Below are positions 43,097 through 51,562 of a stretch of 64,000 bases of DNA, in pieces. Position 1 is the stretch's first letter; each line of letters begins with the position of its first letter. The notes under the pieces were generated by a model, which saw only the letters and a program-made list of their open reading frames with translations, was not told the DNA's origin and did not search any database. Source of the DNA: CAYJAZ01 sp964371865 (GTDB lineage: Bacteria; Desulfobacterota; Desulfovibrionia; Desulfovibrionales; Desulfovibrionaceae); assembly GCA_964371865.1 (NCBI GenBank), contig CAYJOR010000002.1, forward strand, positions 1 through 64,000, written 5' to 3'. The position numbers were made by a program, and so were the translations under genes.

Positions 43097-43558
43097 TTAT
43101 ATCAAATAGAAGTGTGAAAGTTCACCTTTAATTGATGTTTGATACACGGCTTGAGAAGCTATTGGAGTTCCATTCATTACAGATTGAGAATTTTGAATAT
43201 TTTGAATGCCACGTTTAAGCATAGCATCTGCGGCTAGTCTTTGCATTATTTTTAGGCATTGCGGAGTACTATCAAGTAAACTTATGATTTCTTCACGCTG
43301 TGGGTGACTATTCACTTGAAGATGCCCATTTTCAGTAAGTGAAATAACAATTTTCTCATCTCTATTAATGTCGTGCTTATTAAAAAGATAGTAAACTATA
43401 TTTAAAAAGGCTTCTTCGAGTTCTTCGGCACGCGCATCAATTGACTTTAACGCTTCATGAGCGTGCTCGGCAAGAGCAAGTATAATATCGTCGTAATACG
43501 ATGCTGAACCGCTTTTGTTTTTGCCTAAGCTAAGTGATGTATGTGTTGAGTATTGCAT
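43097..43558 (-). CDS. Unrecognised 153-residue protein
   Basis: A soluble protein with a long helix (YYDDIILALAEHAHEALKSIDARAEELEEAFLNIVYYLF) and a strand pair (KIVISLTENGHLQV), then a helix PQCLKIMQRLAADAMLKRG and a polar, probably flexible C-terminus. The pattern recalls small conserved proteins near flagellar or stress genes in related bacteria, but I cannot name a family. A GAAGG lies 7-8 bases before the ATG. Confidence 0.6.
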   Translation of the reverse strand: MQYSTHTSLSLGKNKSGSASYYDDIILALAEHAHEALKSIDARAEELEEAFLNIVYYLFNKHDINRDEKIVISLTENGHLQVNSHPQREEIISLLDSTPQCLKIMQRLAADAMLKRGIQNIQNSQSVMNGTPIASQAVYQTSIKGELSHFYLI

Positions 43559-43775
43559 AACGCCTTCTTTGGAAAATTTTTCCCTTTTAAAGTTATAATA
43601 TGCTTATAAAGCAAGTAATGTGCCAAAGTTTTAAAAAAGTCTAGACTTTTAAGTGTTTTAAATTTTTAATCAATTAAATTAGATTCATAAATTCTAGAAA
43701 AATACTTGTCGACAAAGCTAAAAAAAGGATATACATTTCACCAAGTAATTAAATTAATAATATTTTAGAGGTCAT

Positions 43776-44948
43776 ATGCCAACTATTTTAATTCTTCTTG
43801 CAATATTATCGTGCTGGATACTGCTTTTTCCTTATCCTGCAACGGTTTTTCTTGCAATTTGTATATCAATTCTTTGTTTGCCTTTTTATGAATACTTAAA
43901 GGAAAAATTTTCCCAAGTAAAAGCTATTATCATTTTTACACTTAGCATTCTTTTTTCATTAATTCTACCTATTTCAACCGTTGCTCTTATGGTAACGCCT
44001 CAGGCAATCAATGGAGTGAGGCTATTGCAACAATGGCGAGATACTGGTTGGGAACTTCCTATTGAAGTGCAAGAATATATAAATCTTGCTGAGTCTTGGC
44101 TTGCAGAAATACCTGAACTTACACACTTCATTGCAGATATTGAAGCAAACGTTAACCAAACAATCAATACAATTGTATCTCATCTACTAACTGGCGTTGC
44201 CGGTTTTGCCGGTGGTATTTTCAACTTCTTATGGCATCTTTTTCTTTTTGTCATTCTCACAGTTACCTGTGTTATGTATGCAAAGGAAATAAAAGAAATA
44301 GCTTCAAGAATAATTCATTACGGCGATGGAATGCTTGATAGATTCCTTACTACAATTCGCGCAGCTTTGCGTTCTGTAGTTATGGGAATTTTACTTGTAG
44401 CCTTATTTCAAGGTATTGCATGTACATTAGGGTTTGTAATATTCCAAGTTCCAGAACCTTTTTTCTGGGGTCTTTTAGCCTGTCTTGTAGCACCAATTCC
44501 TTTTATTGGAACTGCACTTGTTTGGGTACCTTTAAGTTTTGTGCTTTGGTTTATAGTATCTCCATTTATGGCATTAGGTCTTGTGGCATGGGGAATGCTC
44601 GTTGTTGCCGCTGTTGATAACTTTTTGCGTCCATACTTCTTATCAAAAGGAATCGAAGCTCCATTCTTTGTATTACTTCTTTCTATTCTATGTGGGCTTG
44701 CAGTATTCGGAGCTGTAGGCCTTATTGCCGGACCTGTTATAATTGCTTTTGCTATTCAGTGTGTTGGTGAAGCTGCAAGAATATACGGTTTAAAATTACC
44801 TGAATCTGTAAACAAAGCACCTAAAAAGCATTCGACTACACGAATATTTCTAAGAAAATTTTTTGGAATAAGATTAAAGAAAAATTCTATCAAAAATAAT
44901 TCTCAGTCAATTGATAAACCTCAAGAAACAAAGGAGATAACTTCCTAA
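43776..44948 (+). CDS. AI-2E family transporter (PerM/YdiK-like)
   Basis: 390 residues, about eight membrane helices. The family signs are FPYPATVFLAICISILCLPFYEYL early, LPISTVALMVTPQA, and the C-terminal FEPP-like segment PEPFFWGLLACLVAPIPFIGTALVW, followed by VAAVDNFLRPYFLS, typical of the last membrane pair. Members move AI-2 or Na+/H+ or have unknown cargo. The C-terminus is basic and hydrophilic. Its stop overlaps the next start (TAATG). Confidence 0.86.
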   Translation: MPTILILLAILSCWILLFPYPATVFLAICISILCLPFYEYLKEKFSQVKAIIIFTLSILFSLILPISTVALMVTPQAINGVRLLQQWRDTGWELPIEVQEYINLAESWLAEIPELTHFIADIEANVNQTINTIVSHLLTGVAGFAGGIFNFLWHLFLFVILTVTCVMYAKEIKEIASRIIHYGDGMLDRFLTTIRAALRSVVMGILLVALFQGIACTLGFVIFQVPEPFFWGLLACLVAPIPFIGTALVWVPLSFVLWFIVSPFMALGLVAWGMLVVAAVDNFLRPYFLSKGIEAPFFVLLLSILCGLAVFGAVGLIAGPVIIAFAIQCVGEAARIYGLKLPESVNKAPKKHSTTRIFLRKFFGIRLKKNSIKNNSQSIDKPQETKEITS

Positions 44949-45370
44949 TGAAAGTTGAAAAACCAATTGGAAAAGTTGCAAGTATGCCACATCGCATTTC
45001 TTATGGGGAAACAGATACTATGGGTGTGCTCTATCATGCTGAATATCTGCATATATGCGAAAGAGCACGAAATTTTTTAGGCCGAGAAATAGGATTTAGC
45101 TACGTAGAACTTGAAAAGTCAAATCTCATGCTCCCTGTTAGAGAGGCTGAAATTAGATATAGAAACCCAATAGGCTATGATGCACTTATTTATGTTGATA
45201 TAGGTGTAAGTGAATGGAAAAAGGCATCTGTACGCTTTGCTTACCACTTATATAATGAAGATAGAAGTCTTCTTATAGCTGAGGCTTCAACCCTTCATGC
45301 TTGTGTTTCAAAAGAAGGTAAAGTAACTCCTTTTCCAGCCGATTTAAAAGATAAATTTTTCTCAGCTTAG
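44948..45370 (+). CDS. YbgC-like acyl-CoA thioesterase
   Basis: 140 residues with one hot-dog fold. The YGETDTMGVLYHAEYLHICERAR segment contains the conserved Asp and the HAEY site of 4-hydroxybenzoyl-CoA-type thioesterases. Short- to medium-chain acyl-CoA hydrolysis is the usual activity. The one-base overlap with the upstream transporter gene suggests translation coupling. A terminator follows at 45437. Confidence 0.85.
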   Translation: MKVEKPIGKVASMPHRISYGETDTMGVLYHAEYLHICERARNFLGREIGFSYVELEKSNLMLPVREAEIRYRNPIGYDALIYVDIGVSEWKKASVRFAYHLYNEDRSLLIAEASTLHACVSKEGKVTPFPADLKDKFFSA

Positions 45371-45436
45371 TGTGTACTTCAAGAGTGCATTTCTAAATAT
45401 AAGATACCTATTTTATATAAACATATGAACAACTCA

Positions 45437-45470
45437 AAAGGGGAAACTTAATTTACTAAGTTTCCCCTTT
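45437..45470. terminator. Bidirectional terminator
   Basis: AAAGGGGAAACTT with AAGTTTCCCCTTT, a perfect 13-bp stem, lies between convergent genes. Confidence 0.85.
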
Positions 45471-45503
45471 CTAAATTTAAAGCTGATTATTTATCAGCAC
45501 AAG

Positions 45504-46808
45504 TTATATAAAGAGATATTTTGCAACAAATACTATTGTAAGTAAAATTGCAAGCGGTGTTAGTTCTTTTGTTTTCTTAGTAACAAAAGCAATAACAACA
45601 AAGCTTACAAGACCAAAGATAATCCCTTCAGAAATGCTGTAGGCAAATGGCATAATAATAAGAGTTAAGAATGCCGGAATAGCTTGAGTGTAATCATTAA
45701 AGTCTACTTCAAGAATCGGTGAAAGCATAAATAAACCAACTAAGATAAGTGCAGGCGCAGTTGCTTCAGTAGGAATAACCAAGAATAAAGGTGAAATAAG
45801 GAGTGCAAGCAAGAAAAGAACTGCAACTGTAACAGCTGTAAGACCTGTTCTTCCACCCTCTGCAACACCGGCAGCACTTTCAACAAATGAAGTAACTGTA
45901 GATGTTCCTAAAGCCGCACCAACTGATGTACCAATAGCATCAGCCATAAATGCGCTTTTTGCATTCGGAAGTTTACCATTAGAATCAAGAAGTTTACCCT
46001 TTGTAGCTACACCAATAAGAGCTCCAACAGTATCAAAAAGATCAACAAACAAGAAAGTTGAAAGCACTAAAAGCATATCAGCTGTAAAGATAAAATCCCA
46101 TTCAAATTGCATAAATGTTGGTGCAACAGAAGGAATTGTAAAGAGTTTTGAAGCATCAAAACTTGCTATATTCGTTACACCTAAAGGAATACCAATCAGT
46201 GTAGTAAGAACGATACCAATAAGGAGAGCACCCTTAACTTTATAAGCTAGTAAAACACCAATTATCAAAATACCAATTATTGTAAGTGCCGGTCCAGGTG
46301 CAGTAAGGTTTTCAGCAATAGAAACAAGTGTAGCATCATTATTAACAATAATTTTAGCTGATTGCAAACCAATAAATGCAATAAAGAGACCAATACCCGC
46401 AGAAATAGCTTTTTTCAAAGAGTTTGGTATACAGTTTAATATAGCTTCTCGAAGATTTGTCATTGTAAGAAGAATAAAGATAAGACCTTCAAGGAAAACA
46501 GCTGTTAATGCAAATTGCCAAGTGTGACCCATTTTAAGAACAACAACAAATGCAAAAAATGCGTTTAATCCCATACCAGGTGCTAAAGCAACAGGAAGGT
46601 TTGCGCAAATCCCCATTACTAAAGTACCTATTGCAGCACTTAACGCAGTTGCTGCAAAAACTGAGCTTGCATCCATTCCTGCAGCACTTAAAATATCTGG
46701 GTTAACGGCTAAGATATAAGCCATGGTCATAAATGTAGTGAAGCCGGCAATTACTTCCGTACGAACACTTGTGTTTCGCTCACTTAAACGGAAAAGTTTT
46801 TCTAACAT
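45504..46808 (-). CDS. NCS2-family purine permease (AzgA-like)
   Basis: 434 residues, about 12-14 helices. The start ERNTSVRTEVIAGFTTFMTMAYILAVNPDIL and the middle PGMGLNAFFAFVVV fix the AzgA/GhxP group of the NCS2 family, which import adenine, guanine or hypoxanthine by proton symport. Other marks are GLFIAFIGLQSAKIIV and LFDTVGALIGVA. No purine riboswitch is seen upstream. It ends at a terminator shared with the thioesterase gene. Confidence 0.9.
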   Translation of the reverse strand: MLEKLFRLSERNTSVRTEVIAGFTTFMTMAYILAVNPDILSAAGMDASSVFAATALSAAIGTLVMGICANLPVALAPGMGLNAFFAFVVVLKMGHTWQFALTAVFLEGLIFILLTMTNLREAILNCIPNSLKKAISAGIGLFIAFIGLQSAKIIVNNDATLVSIAENLTAPGPALTIIGILIIGVLLAYKVKGALLIGIVLTTLIGIPLGVTNIASFDASKLFTIPSVAPTFMQFEWDFIFTADMLLVLSTFLFVDLFDTVGALIGVATKGKLLDSNGKLPNAKSAFMADAIGTSVGAALGTSTVTSFVESAAGVAEGGRTGLTAVTVAVLFLLALLISPLFLVIPTEATAPALILVGLFMLSPILEVDFNDYTQAIPAFLTLIIMPFAYSISEGIIFGLVSFVVIAFVTKKTKELTPLAILLTIVFVAKYLFI

Positions 46809-46980
46809 ACAAAATCCTTACTATAATCTTTACATTACAAATATTCTGCAACATACTAGTATATAAGACATTTTTATAATTTATTTAAATTTTTATAAAA
46901 CCATATCCTATAAACTCGGGGCATGATAATCTATTTTTCTTTTTTTGAAAAGAGTTTTTTTATTGCTGTTTTAAACACAA

Positions 46981-47034
46981 AAAAGAGTGTAACACTTTGT
47001 TATATCAGTATGATAAAAAAGGTTACACTCTTTT
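46981..47034 (-). terminator. Terminator after rpoN
   Basis: AAAAGAGTGTAAC with GTTACACTCTTTT, 13 bp, with a 28-base loop and T-rich flanks. Confidence 0.7.
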
Positions 47035-47054
47035 GCAAAAATAAATTATATAAT

Positions 47055-48479
47055 CTAGAAAAAAGATTTCCTCTTTGAAGACGAAGGAATATTTAAAGCA
47101 GTCCTATACTTAGCAACAGTTCTACGCGCCATATCAATTCCGAGGTCGTTCTTAAGAATTTCACAAAGTCGTTCATCAGACAATGGTGACTTTGGATTTT
47201 CTTCAGAAATATATTTTTTTATCGCAACCTTTACAGCTTCAGAGCCTACTTCATTACCATTTTCTAGTGAAAGAGCTGAATTAAAGAAGAATTTAATCTC
47301 ATAAGTACCGTGTGGAGTCGCAACGTATTTATTACTTGTGATACGTGATATTGTTGATTCGTGCATACTAATATCTTCCGCAACCGTCTTTAATATAAGA
47401 GGTTTCAATTTAGTAACACCCTCTAAGAAAAACTCTTCTTGGTATTTAATAATTGACTCTATAACTTTATACAGAGTTTTTTGTCTTTGATGTATAGCTT
47501 TTATGAGCCAAGTCGCTGCTTTTTGTTTTTCTGAGAAAAATTCTTTTTGCTCTTGTGGAATAGCATTTGTAGGAAGTTGAGAATACATTTCACTTAATTG
47601 AAGCTGAGGAATTCCGTCATCATTCAAAACAATAACGAACTCATCTTCAATTTTATAAACATAGGCGTCCGGTGAAACATAAGTGTGATTTGAATCTCCG
47701 TAGCTAGCTCCCGGCATTGGTTCTAAGGACTTAATAATTTGGATATACTCAAAAAGAACTTCTTCATCAATCTTGAATTTTTTCATAAGAGGCTTATATC
47801 TTCTAGCTTCTAAATCTTCAAGATGTATGGTAATAAGATCTACCAAAATAGGGTCACGATCATATTTTAAATTTTGAATTTGAATAAGCAAAGACTCTTG
47901 AACTGAGCGTGCAGCTACTCCAACAGGATCAAACTTTTGAATTTGTAAAAGAATGTTTTCTGCTTGTTCAGGAGTACAATTTGCATCTGTGCATATTTCT
48001 TCAACACCGGCAGCTAAAAAACCTCTATCATCAATGTTTCCGATAATCATTTCACCTATTAGAATTTCATCGTCTGTAAAGTTTGCAAGGTGCAACTGCC
48101 ACATAAGGTGCGATTCTAAAGAAGTTTTTGTTGCATAACGAGCTTCAAATGAAGTCATTTCTTCCGGAAGTTCACTCTCACGATGAGTGCTTAGCTTTGG
48201 AGTGCTTGCCAAATCACCAAGATAATCTTCCCAATCTGCGCTGCTTGCTACTTCGTTATCATATACATTTTCTTCAACTTTATCGTTAGAAGCATGTTCA
48301 ATTTGTGTATTATGTTCTTCTACATATTCTTCAAGAAAAGGATTTTCAAGCAACTCATTAGAAATTGTATCAACAAGTTCCAAGCGTGAAAGTTGTAAAA
48401 GGTTGATGGCTTGCTGCAACTGTTGTGTCATTACAAGTTGCTGTGATAATTTCAGTTGTTGTCTTAATTCTAAGGCCAT
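47055..48479 (-). CDS. rpoN: RNA polymerase sigma-54 factor
   Basis: 474 residues. The Gln-rich N-terminal activator region (LRQQLKLSQQLVMTQQLQQAINLLQLSRLEL) is intact, followed by an acidic linker, the core-binding region (FDPVGVAARSVQESLLIQI), the HTH (MHESTISRITSNKYVATPHG) and the RpoN box ARRTVAKYR at about 451-459. It directs enhancer-dependent genes such as flagellar genes. It is transcribed alone, with an 815-base AT-rich gap upstream. Confidence 0.96.
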   Translation of the reverse strand: MALELRQQLKLSQQLVMTQQLQQAINLLQLSRLELVDTISNELLENPFLEEYVEEHNTQIEHASNDKVEENVYDNEVASSADWEDYLGDLASTPKLSTHRESELPEEMTSFEARYATKTSLESHLMWQLHLANFTDDEILIGEMIIGNIDDRGFLAAGVEEICTDANCTPEQAENILLQIQKFDPVGVAARSVQESLLIQIQNLKYDRDPILVDLITIHLEDLEARRYKPLMKKFKIDEEVLFEYIQIIKSLEPMPGASYGDSNHTYVSPDAYVYKIEDEFVIVLNDDGIPQLQLSEMYSQLPTNAIPQEQKEFFSEKQKAATWLIKAIHQRQKTLYKVIESIIKYQEEFFLEGVTKLKPLILKTVAEDISMHESTISRITSNKYVATPHGTYEIKFFFNSALSLENGNEVGSEAVKVAIKKYISEENPKSPLSDERLCEILKNDLGIDMARRTVAKYRTALNIPSSSKRKSFF

Positions 48480-49222
48480 AAATTTATCTCTTACTATACT
48501 TTATTTGGGTTGATTCTTCTTAATACATCTAAATTATAACCATACTTTCAAAATATTCTGAATTTTATTGATAAGGTAAAATACATCCTATTTAAATAAT
48601 ATTTCTAAGCAGAAAATGTTAGAAACCCTTCTTCAAGTGAAGTATCTAGACTTTCTCTTGAGAAGACTTGATTATTTTGGCATACTTTTTGAAAAGAATC
48701 AAGGCTAAAATTAATTTTCTACAAATTGATAACTTTTCCCAGTAAACTATCGTTTATTATATACGCTAAATTATTCTTGACTTTATTTGTTATATTTGAT
48801 AAACAAAATCGAGTCAATATAAGAACCTCATAACATATACATAATAGTTTTCTTTTTTGACTACCAACGAGCTTTTACAACATTCCCATAAATGTTACAT
48901 GAAAGCTTTATTAAAGCCGATAAGCATAAGTACAGTTGTTACCCATTAAGACAATTAAGTCGTTTTATATTAAGTTTTATTTCTTGTAAAACATAATATT
49001 CTTATTACTTTTAATTAATTTCTTTATAAATTAAAGTATAATAAAAACTTGTTTTATTGTGACTACAAATACTATCATTATTTACAACTCATTATTTTAT
49101 AAAGTTTTTAAAGAATATTATTTAACTTACGCAAATATACTTTGCTAAGCTGCTCTTGCATGAAAAAAACTAAAGCCAATAAACGCAACTAATTAAATTT
49201 GGCATATTTGCTAAAAATTACA

Positions 49223-49231
49223 TGTTATAAT
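49223..49231 (+). promoter_or_regulatory. Extended -10 promoter before the DUF7173-like gene
   Basis: TG at 49223-49224 and TATAAT at 49226-49231, one base between. It would start transcription about 57 bases before the ATG. No clear -35 was found. The rest of 48480-49294 is AT-rich; I see no gene or repeat in it. Confidence 0.5.
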
Positions 49232-49294
49232 TCTGAATTTAGCAAAATAAGGTGAAATTAATACGTATAAATACTTCTATCTAGGAGAAGATTA

Positions 49295-49735
49295 ATGGAG
49301 AAATTCAAAGCATCTGTTTCTGCAAATAGTGGAGAAATTAACTCTGAGCATTTATCATATCTTATTCAAGAGGCATATTTTCTAAAGCAAGAAAAGGAAA
49401 GAATTGAGTCAAAACTTAAAAATTTGTATGAAAGCATTATTACTTTTGCAAATTTTTCTGAAGGAAAAAAAACGGTTACACTGCCATCTCAGTTAGCCTT
49501 AACAGCAAAAGTTTCAATACGAGAAAGTTTAAAGTGGAATCAAGAGAAACTTTGTAACCTAAAAAACGTTATGGGTGAACATCAATTTTCAAAATTATTT
49601 AAATCTGAATATAAACATAATTCTAAACAAGTCCTTGATAATTTTATTGATTATGCCCCAAAAAAACTTAAAGAACCGCTATTAGATTCATTTACAATAC
49701 AAAGTTCTTATTCAGTTTCAATTGAAAAAAATTAG
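49295..49735 (+). CDS. Phage-type protein, recombination-associated (DUF7173-like, tentative)
   Basis: 146 residues. The N-terminus has a Lys/Glu-rich helix (YFLKQEKERIESKLKNLYE). The C-terminus, LFKSEYKHNSKQVLDNFIDYAPKKLKEPLLDSFTIQ and the final YSVSIEK, resembles small proteins that stand beside single-strand DNA-binding and recombination genes in phages. AGGAG precedes the ATG. It makes a two-gene unit with the next gene. No other phage gene is near it. Confidence 0.5.
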   Translation: MEKFKASVSANSGEINSEHLSYLIQEAYFLKQEKERIESKLKNLYESIITFANFSEGKKTVTLPSQLALTAKVSIRESLKWNQEKLCNLKNVMGEHQFSKLFKSEYKHNSKQVLDNFIDYAPKKLKEPLLDSFTIQSSYSVSIEKN

Positions 49736-49795
49736 ATTTTTATAATAGTTATTACCCAGTAAAAACCTATCACAGGAAATCATAAGGAGATTTTT

Positions 49796-50320
49796 ATGAC
49801 TTTTGACCTCAATTCAGCAAATTATCAATCAGCATCAATACATCTTATTCCTACACAATCTAAAGTATTCGTGAAGCTTAGCATTGTTCATCCACATAAA
49901 GATTTTTTAGGTTCTAGCCAAGAACTAACTCGCAGAAGCACAGGACTTGAGCAATTATGTGTAAAATTACAAGTAATTAAAGGCTCTTATCAAAATACTT
50001 ACTTTTTCCATAATTTTAATATTTCTGGAGGAGTTACAAAAGGGCATCAAAAAGCAATTGAAATATCAAGAAGTCAATTACGTGCATTAGTAGAGGCAAA
50101 TTGGTGCATAAGTCCAAAAGATCAAAGTGAAGCAGCTATGCAGGCAAGAAAATTAAATTCCCTCAAAGATATAAATGGTTACATCTTTCCAATTATTGTT
50201 GATTCTGAAATCAACGATAAAGGCTTCCTTAATAACAAGCTGAAATCAATTATTACAGTTGACGACCCTGACTATCCAATACTTCTAGAAAAAGGTGAAA
50301 TTATAAAAGAATCTGAATAG
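49796..50320 (+). CDS. Phage-type protein, DUF669-like / single-strand-binding accessory
   Basis: 174 residues with a mixed beta sheet: FVKLSIVHPHKDFL, GLEQLCVKLQVIKGSYQNTYFFHNFNISGG, a GHQKAIEISRSQLRALVEA helix, and DINGYIFPIIVDSEINDKGF followed by DDPDYPILLEKG. The arrangement (an oligo-binding-like fold, then a conserved helix and a phage-type ending) matches DUF669-type proteins near recombinases in prophages. It follows the previous gene by 60 bases and has AAGGAG before its ATG. A strong terminator follows. Confidence 0.55.
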   Translation: MTFDLNSANYQSASIHLIPTQSKVFVKLSIVHPHKDFLGSSQELTRRSTGLEQLCVKLQVIKGSYQNTYFFHNFNISGGVTKGHQKAIEISRSQLRALVEANWCISPKDQSEAAMQARKLNSLKDINGYIFPIIVDSEINDKGFLNNKLKSIITVDDPDYPILLEKGEIIKESE

Positions 50321-50331
50321 TTATTAAATGT

Positions 50332-50361
50332 AAAAAGGGATTCCAGATGGAATCCCTTTTT
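50332..50361. terminator. Bidirectional terminator between the phage-like pair and queA
   Basis: AAAAAGGGATTCC with GGAATCCCTTTTT around AGAT, a 13-bp stem. Confidence 0.9.
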
Positions 50362-50377
50362 TTGTAATTAAGATTAG

Positions 50378-51508
50378 TTATACAATAATCATAGCATCGC
50401 CATAAGAGAAAAAGCGATAATTATTTTCTACTGCTTTACTATAAACATCTAAAATATTTTCTCTTCCAGTCAATGCGGATACCAGCATTAGAAGTGAAGA
50501 TTCCGGCAAATGGAAATTCGTTATCAAAGAATCAACAACTTGAATTTTATGAGATGATTGCGGATGTATAAAAATTTTAGTTGATGCCTTCATCCCCTCT
50601 AAAGGAAGAGGTAATTCATTAGTATTATTCCACAATTGCGCAGCGCCTTCTAAAACTCTGCATGAAGTAGTACCAACTGCAATAACTGGGCGGCTTTCTT
50701 TCTTCGCATCTATCACAGCTTGAGCTGTTTTCGCTGAAAGTTCAAAATATTCCGAGTGCATAGGATGCTCTCGAATATCATCACAGCGCACTGGAGTAAA
50801 TGTTCCATACCCAACATGTAAAGTAACTTCTTCCCACAAACAGCCTTGATTTAGTAGTTCTTGCTTTAATTCTGATGTAAAATGTAAACCAGCTGTAGGA
50901 GCTGCTACTGACCCGGCTTTATCTTTATCTGCATAGATAGTTTGATATCTTTTTTTATCTTCGGCAGAATTCAAAACTCGTTTTATATAAGGAGGAAGTG
51001 GAAGATGTCCATTATTTTCAAATAGTTCACATATATCGCCTTCCCATGTTAGACGAACTCTATGTTTTCCAAATTCAAATTTTTCAAGCACTTCTACTTT
51101 TAACCCGCCGTCCATAATCCACTCAGTTCCAATTTTTGCAGACTTAGATGGCTTCAACAATACTTGAGCTTCGGCTGATGAATTATTATTTTTATTTGCT
51201 TCTTCTTGGAGAAAAATAGGAGGAGTGAGCAAAAGTAATTCTCTTTTGCCTTGTTGTGGGCTTACCCCAAAAAGTCTTGCAGGCACTACCTTAGAATTAT
51301 TTGCTATAAAAAGAGGCTTTTTACCTTCCGGTGAAACAGGTAAGTATTTCGCTATTTCATGAAAATGTGCATGCGTAATCTCATTTTTCTTTCTATTGAA
51401 TACTAAGAGTTTTGAGCAATCTCTTTCACTAGCCGGCTCTTGAGCAATTTGATTTTCAGGAAGGTAAAAATCATAACTTTTTAGGAGGATATCTTTATTA
51501 TCTGTCAT
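50378..51508 (-). CDS. queA: tRNA preQ1 S-adenosylmethionine ribosyltransferase-isomerase
   Basis: About 376 residues. It moves the ribosyl group of SAM to preQ1 in tRNA, giving epoxyqueuosine. Seen are YDFYLPENQIAQEPASERDCSKLLV, the VAAPTAGLHFT loop, ITLHVG-like VTLHVGYGTF, GTTSCRVLE and VDSLITNFHLPESSLLML. Two ATGs four codons apart (51520, 51508) are possible; neither has a Shine-Dalgarno because a terminator hairpin with its T run lies directly upstream. Its coding sequence is otherwise normal. Confidence 0.94.
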   Translation of the reverse strand: MTDNKDILLKSYDFYLPENQIAQEPASERDCSKLLVFNRKKNEITHAHFHEIAKYLPVSPEGKKPLFIANNSKVVPARLFGVSPQQGKRELLLLTPPIFLQEEANKNNNSSAEAQVLLKPSKSAKIGTEWIMDGGLKVEVLEKFEFGKHRVRLTWEGDICELFENNGHLPLPPYIKRVLNSAEDKKRYQTIYADKDKAGSVAAPTAGLHFTSELKQELLNQGCLWEEVTLHVGYGTFTPVRCDDIREHPMHSEYFELSAKTAQAVIDAKKESRPVIAVGTTSCRVLEGAAQLWNNTNELPLPLEGMKASTKIFIHPQSSHKIQVVDSLITNFHLPESSLLMLVSALTGRENILDVYSKAVENNYRFFSYGDAMIIV

Positions 51509-51523
51509 TTTTTTCTTCATAAA

Positions 51524-51548
51524 AAAGGCAGAATTTTCATCTGCCTTT
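51524..51548 (-). terminator. Terminator between RNase E/G and queA
   Basis: AAAGGCAGA with TCTGCCTTT, nine bp. On the minus strand its T run ends at the first ATG of queA. Confidence 0.75.
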
Positions 51549-51562
51549 GTTTTTTATCGTTT

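Noticed and set aside
46809..47054. Purine riboswitch before the NCS2 permease
   Set aside because: An ATAGGATATGG stretch resembles part of the consensus, but the conserved core and the paired loops are absent.
49200..49215. Sigma-54 promoter TTGGCATATTTGC
   Set aside because: The spacing between GG and GC is 7 bases instead of 10, so the site would not be recognised.
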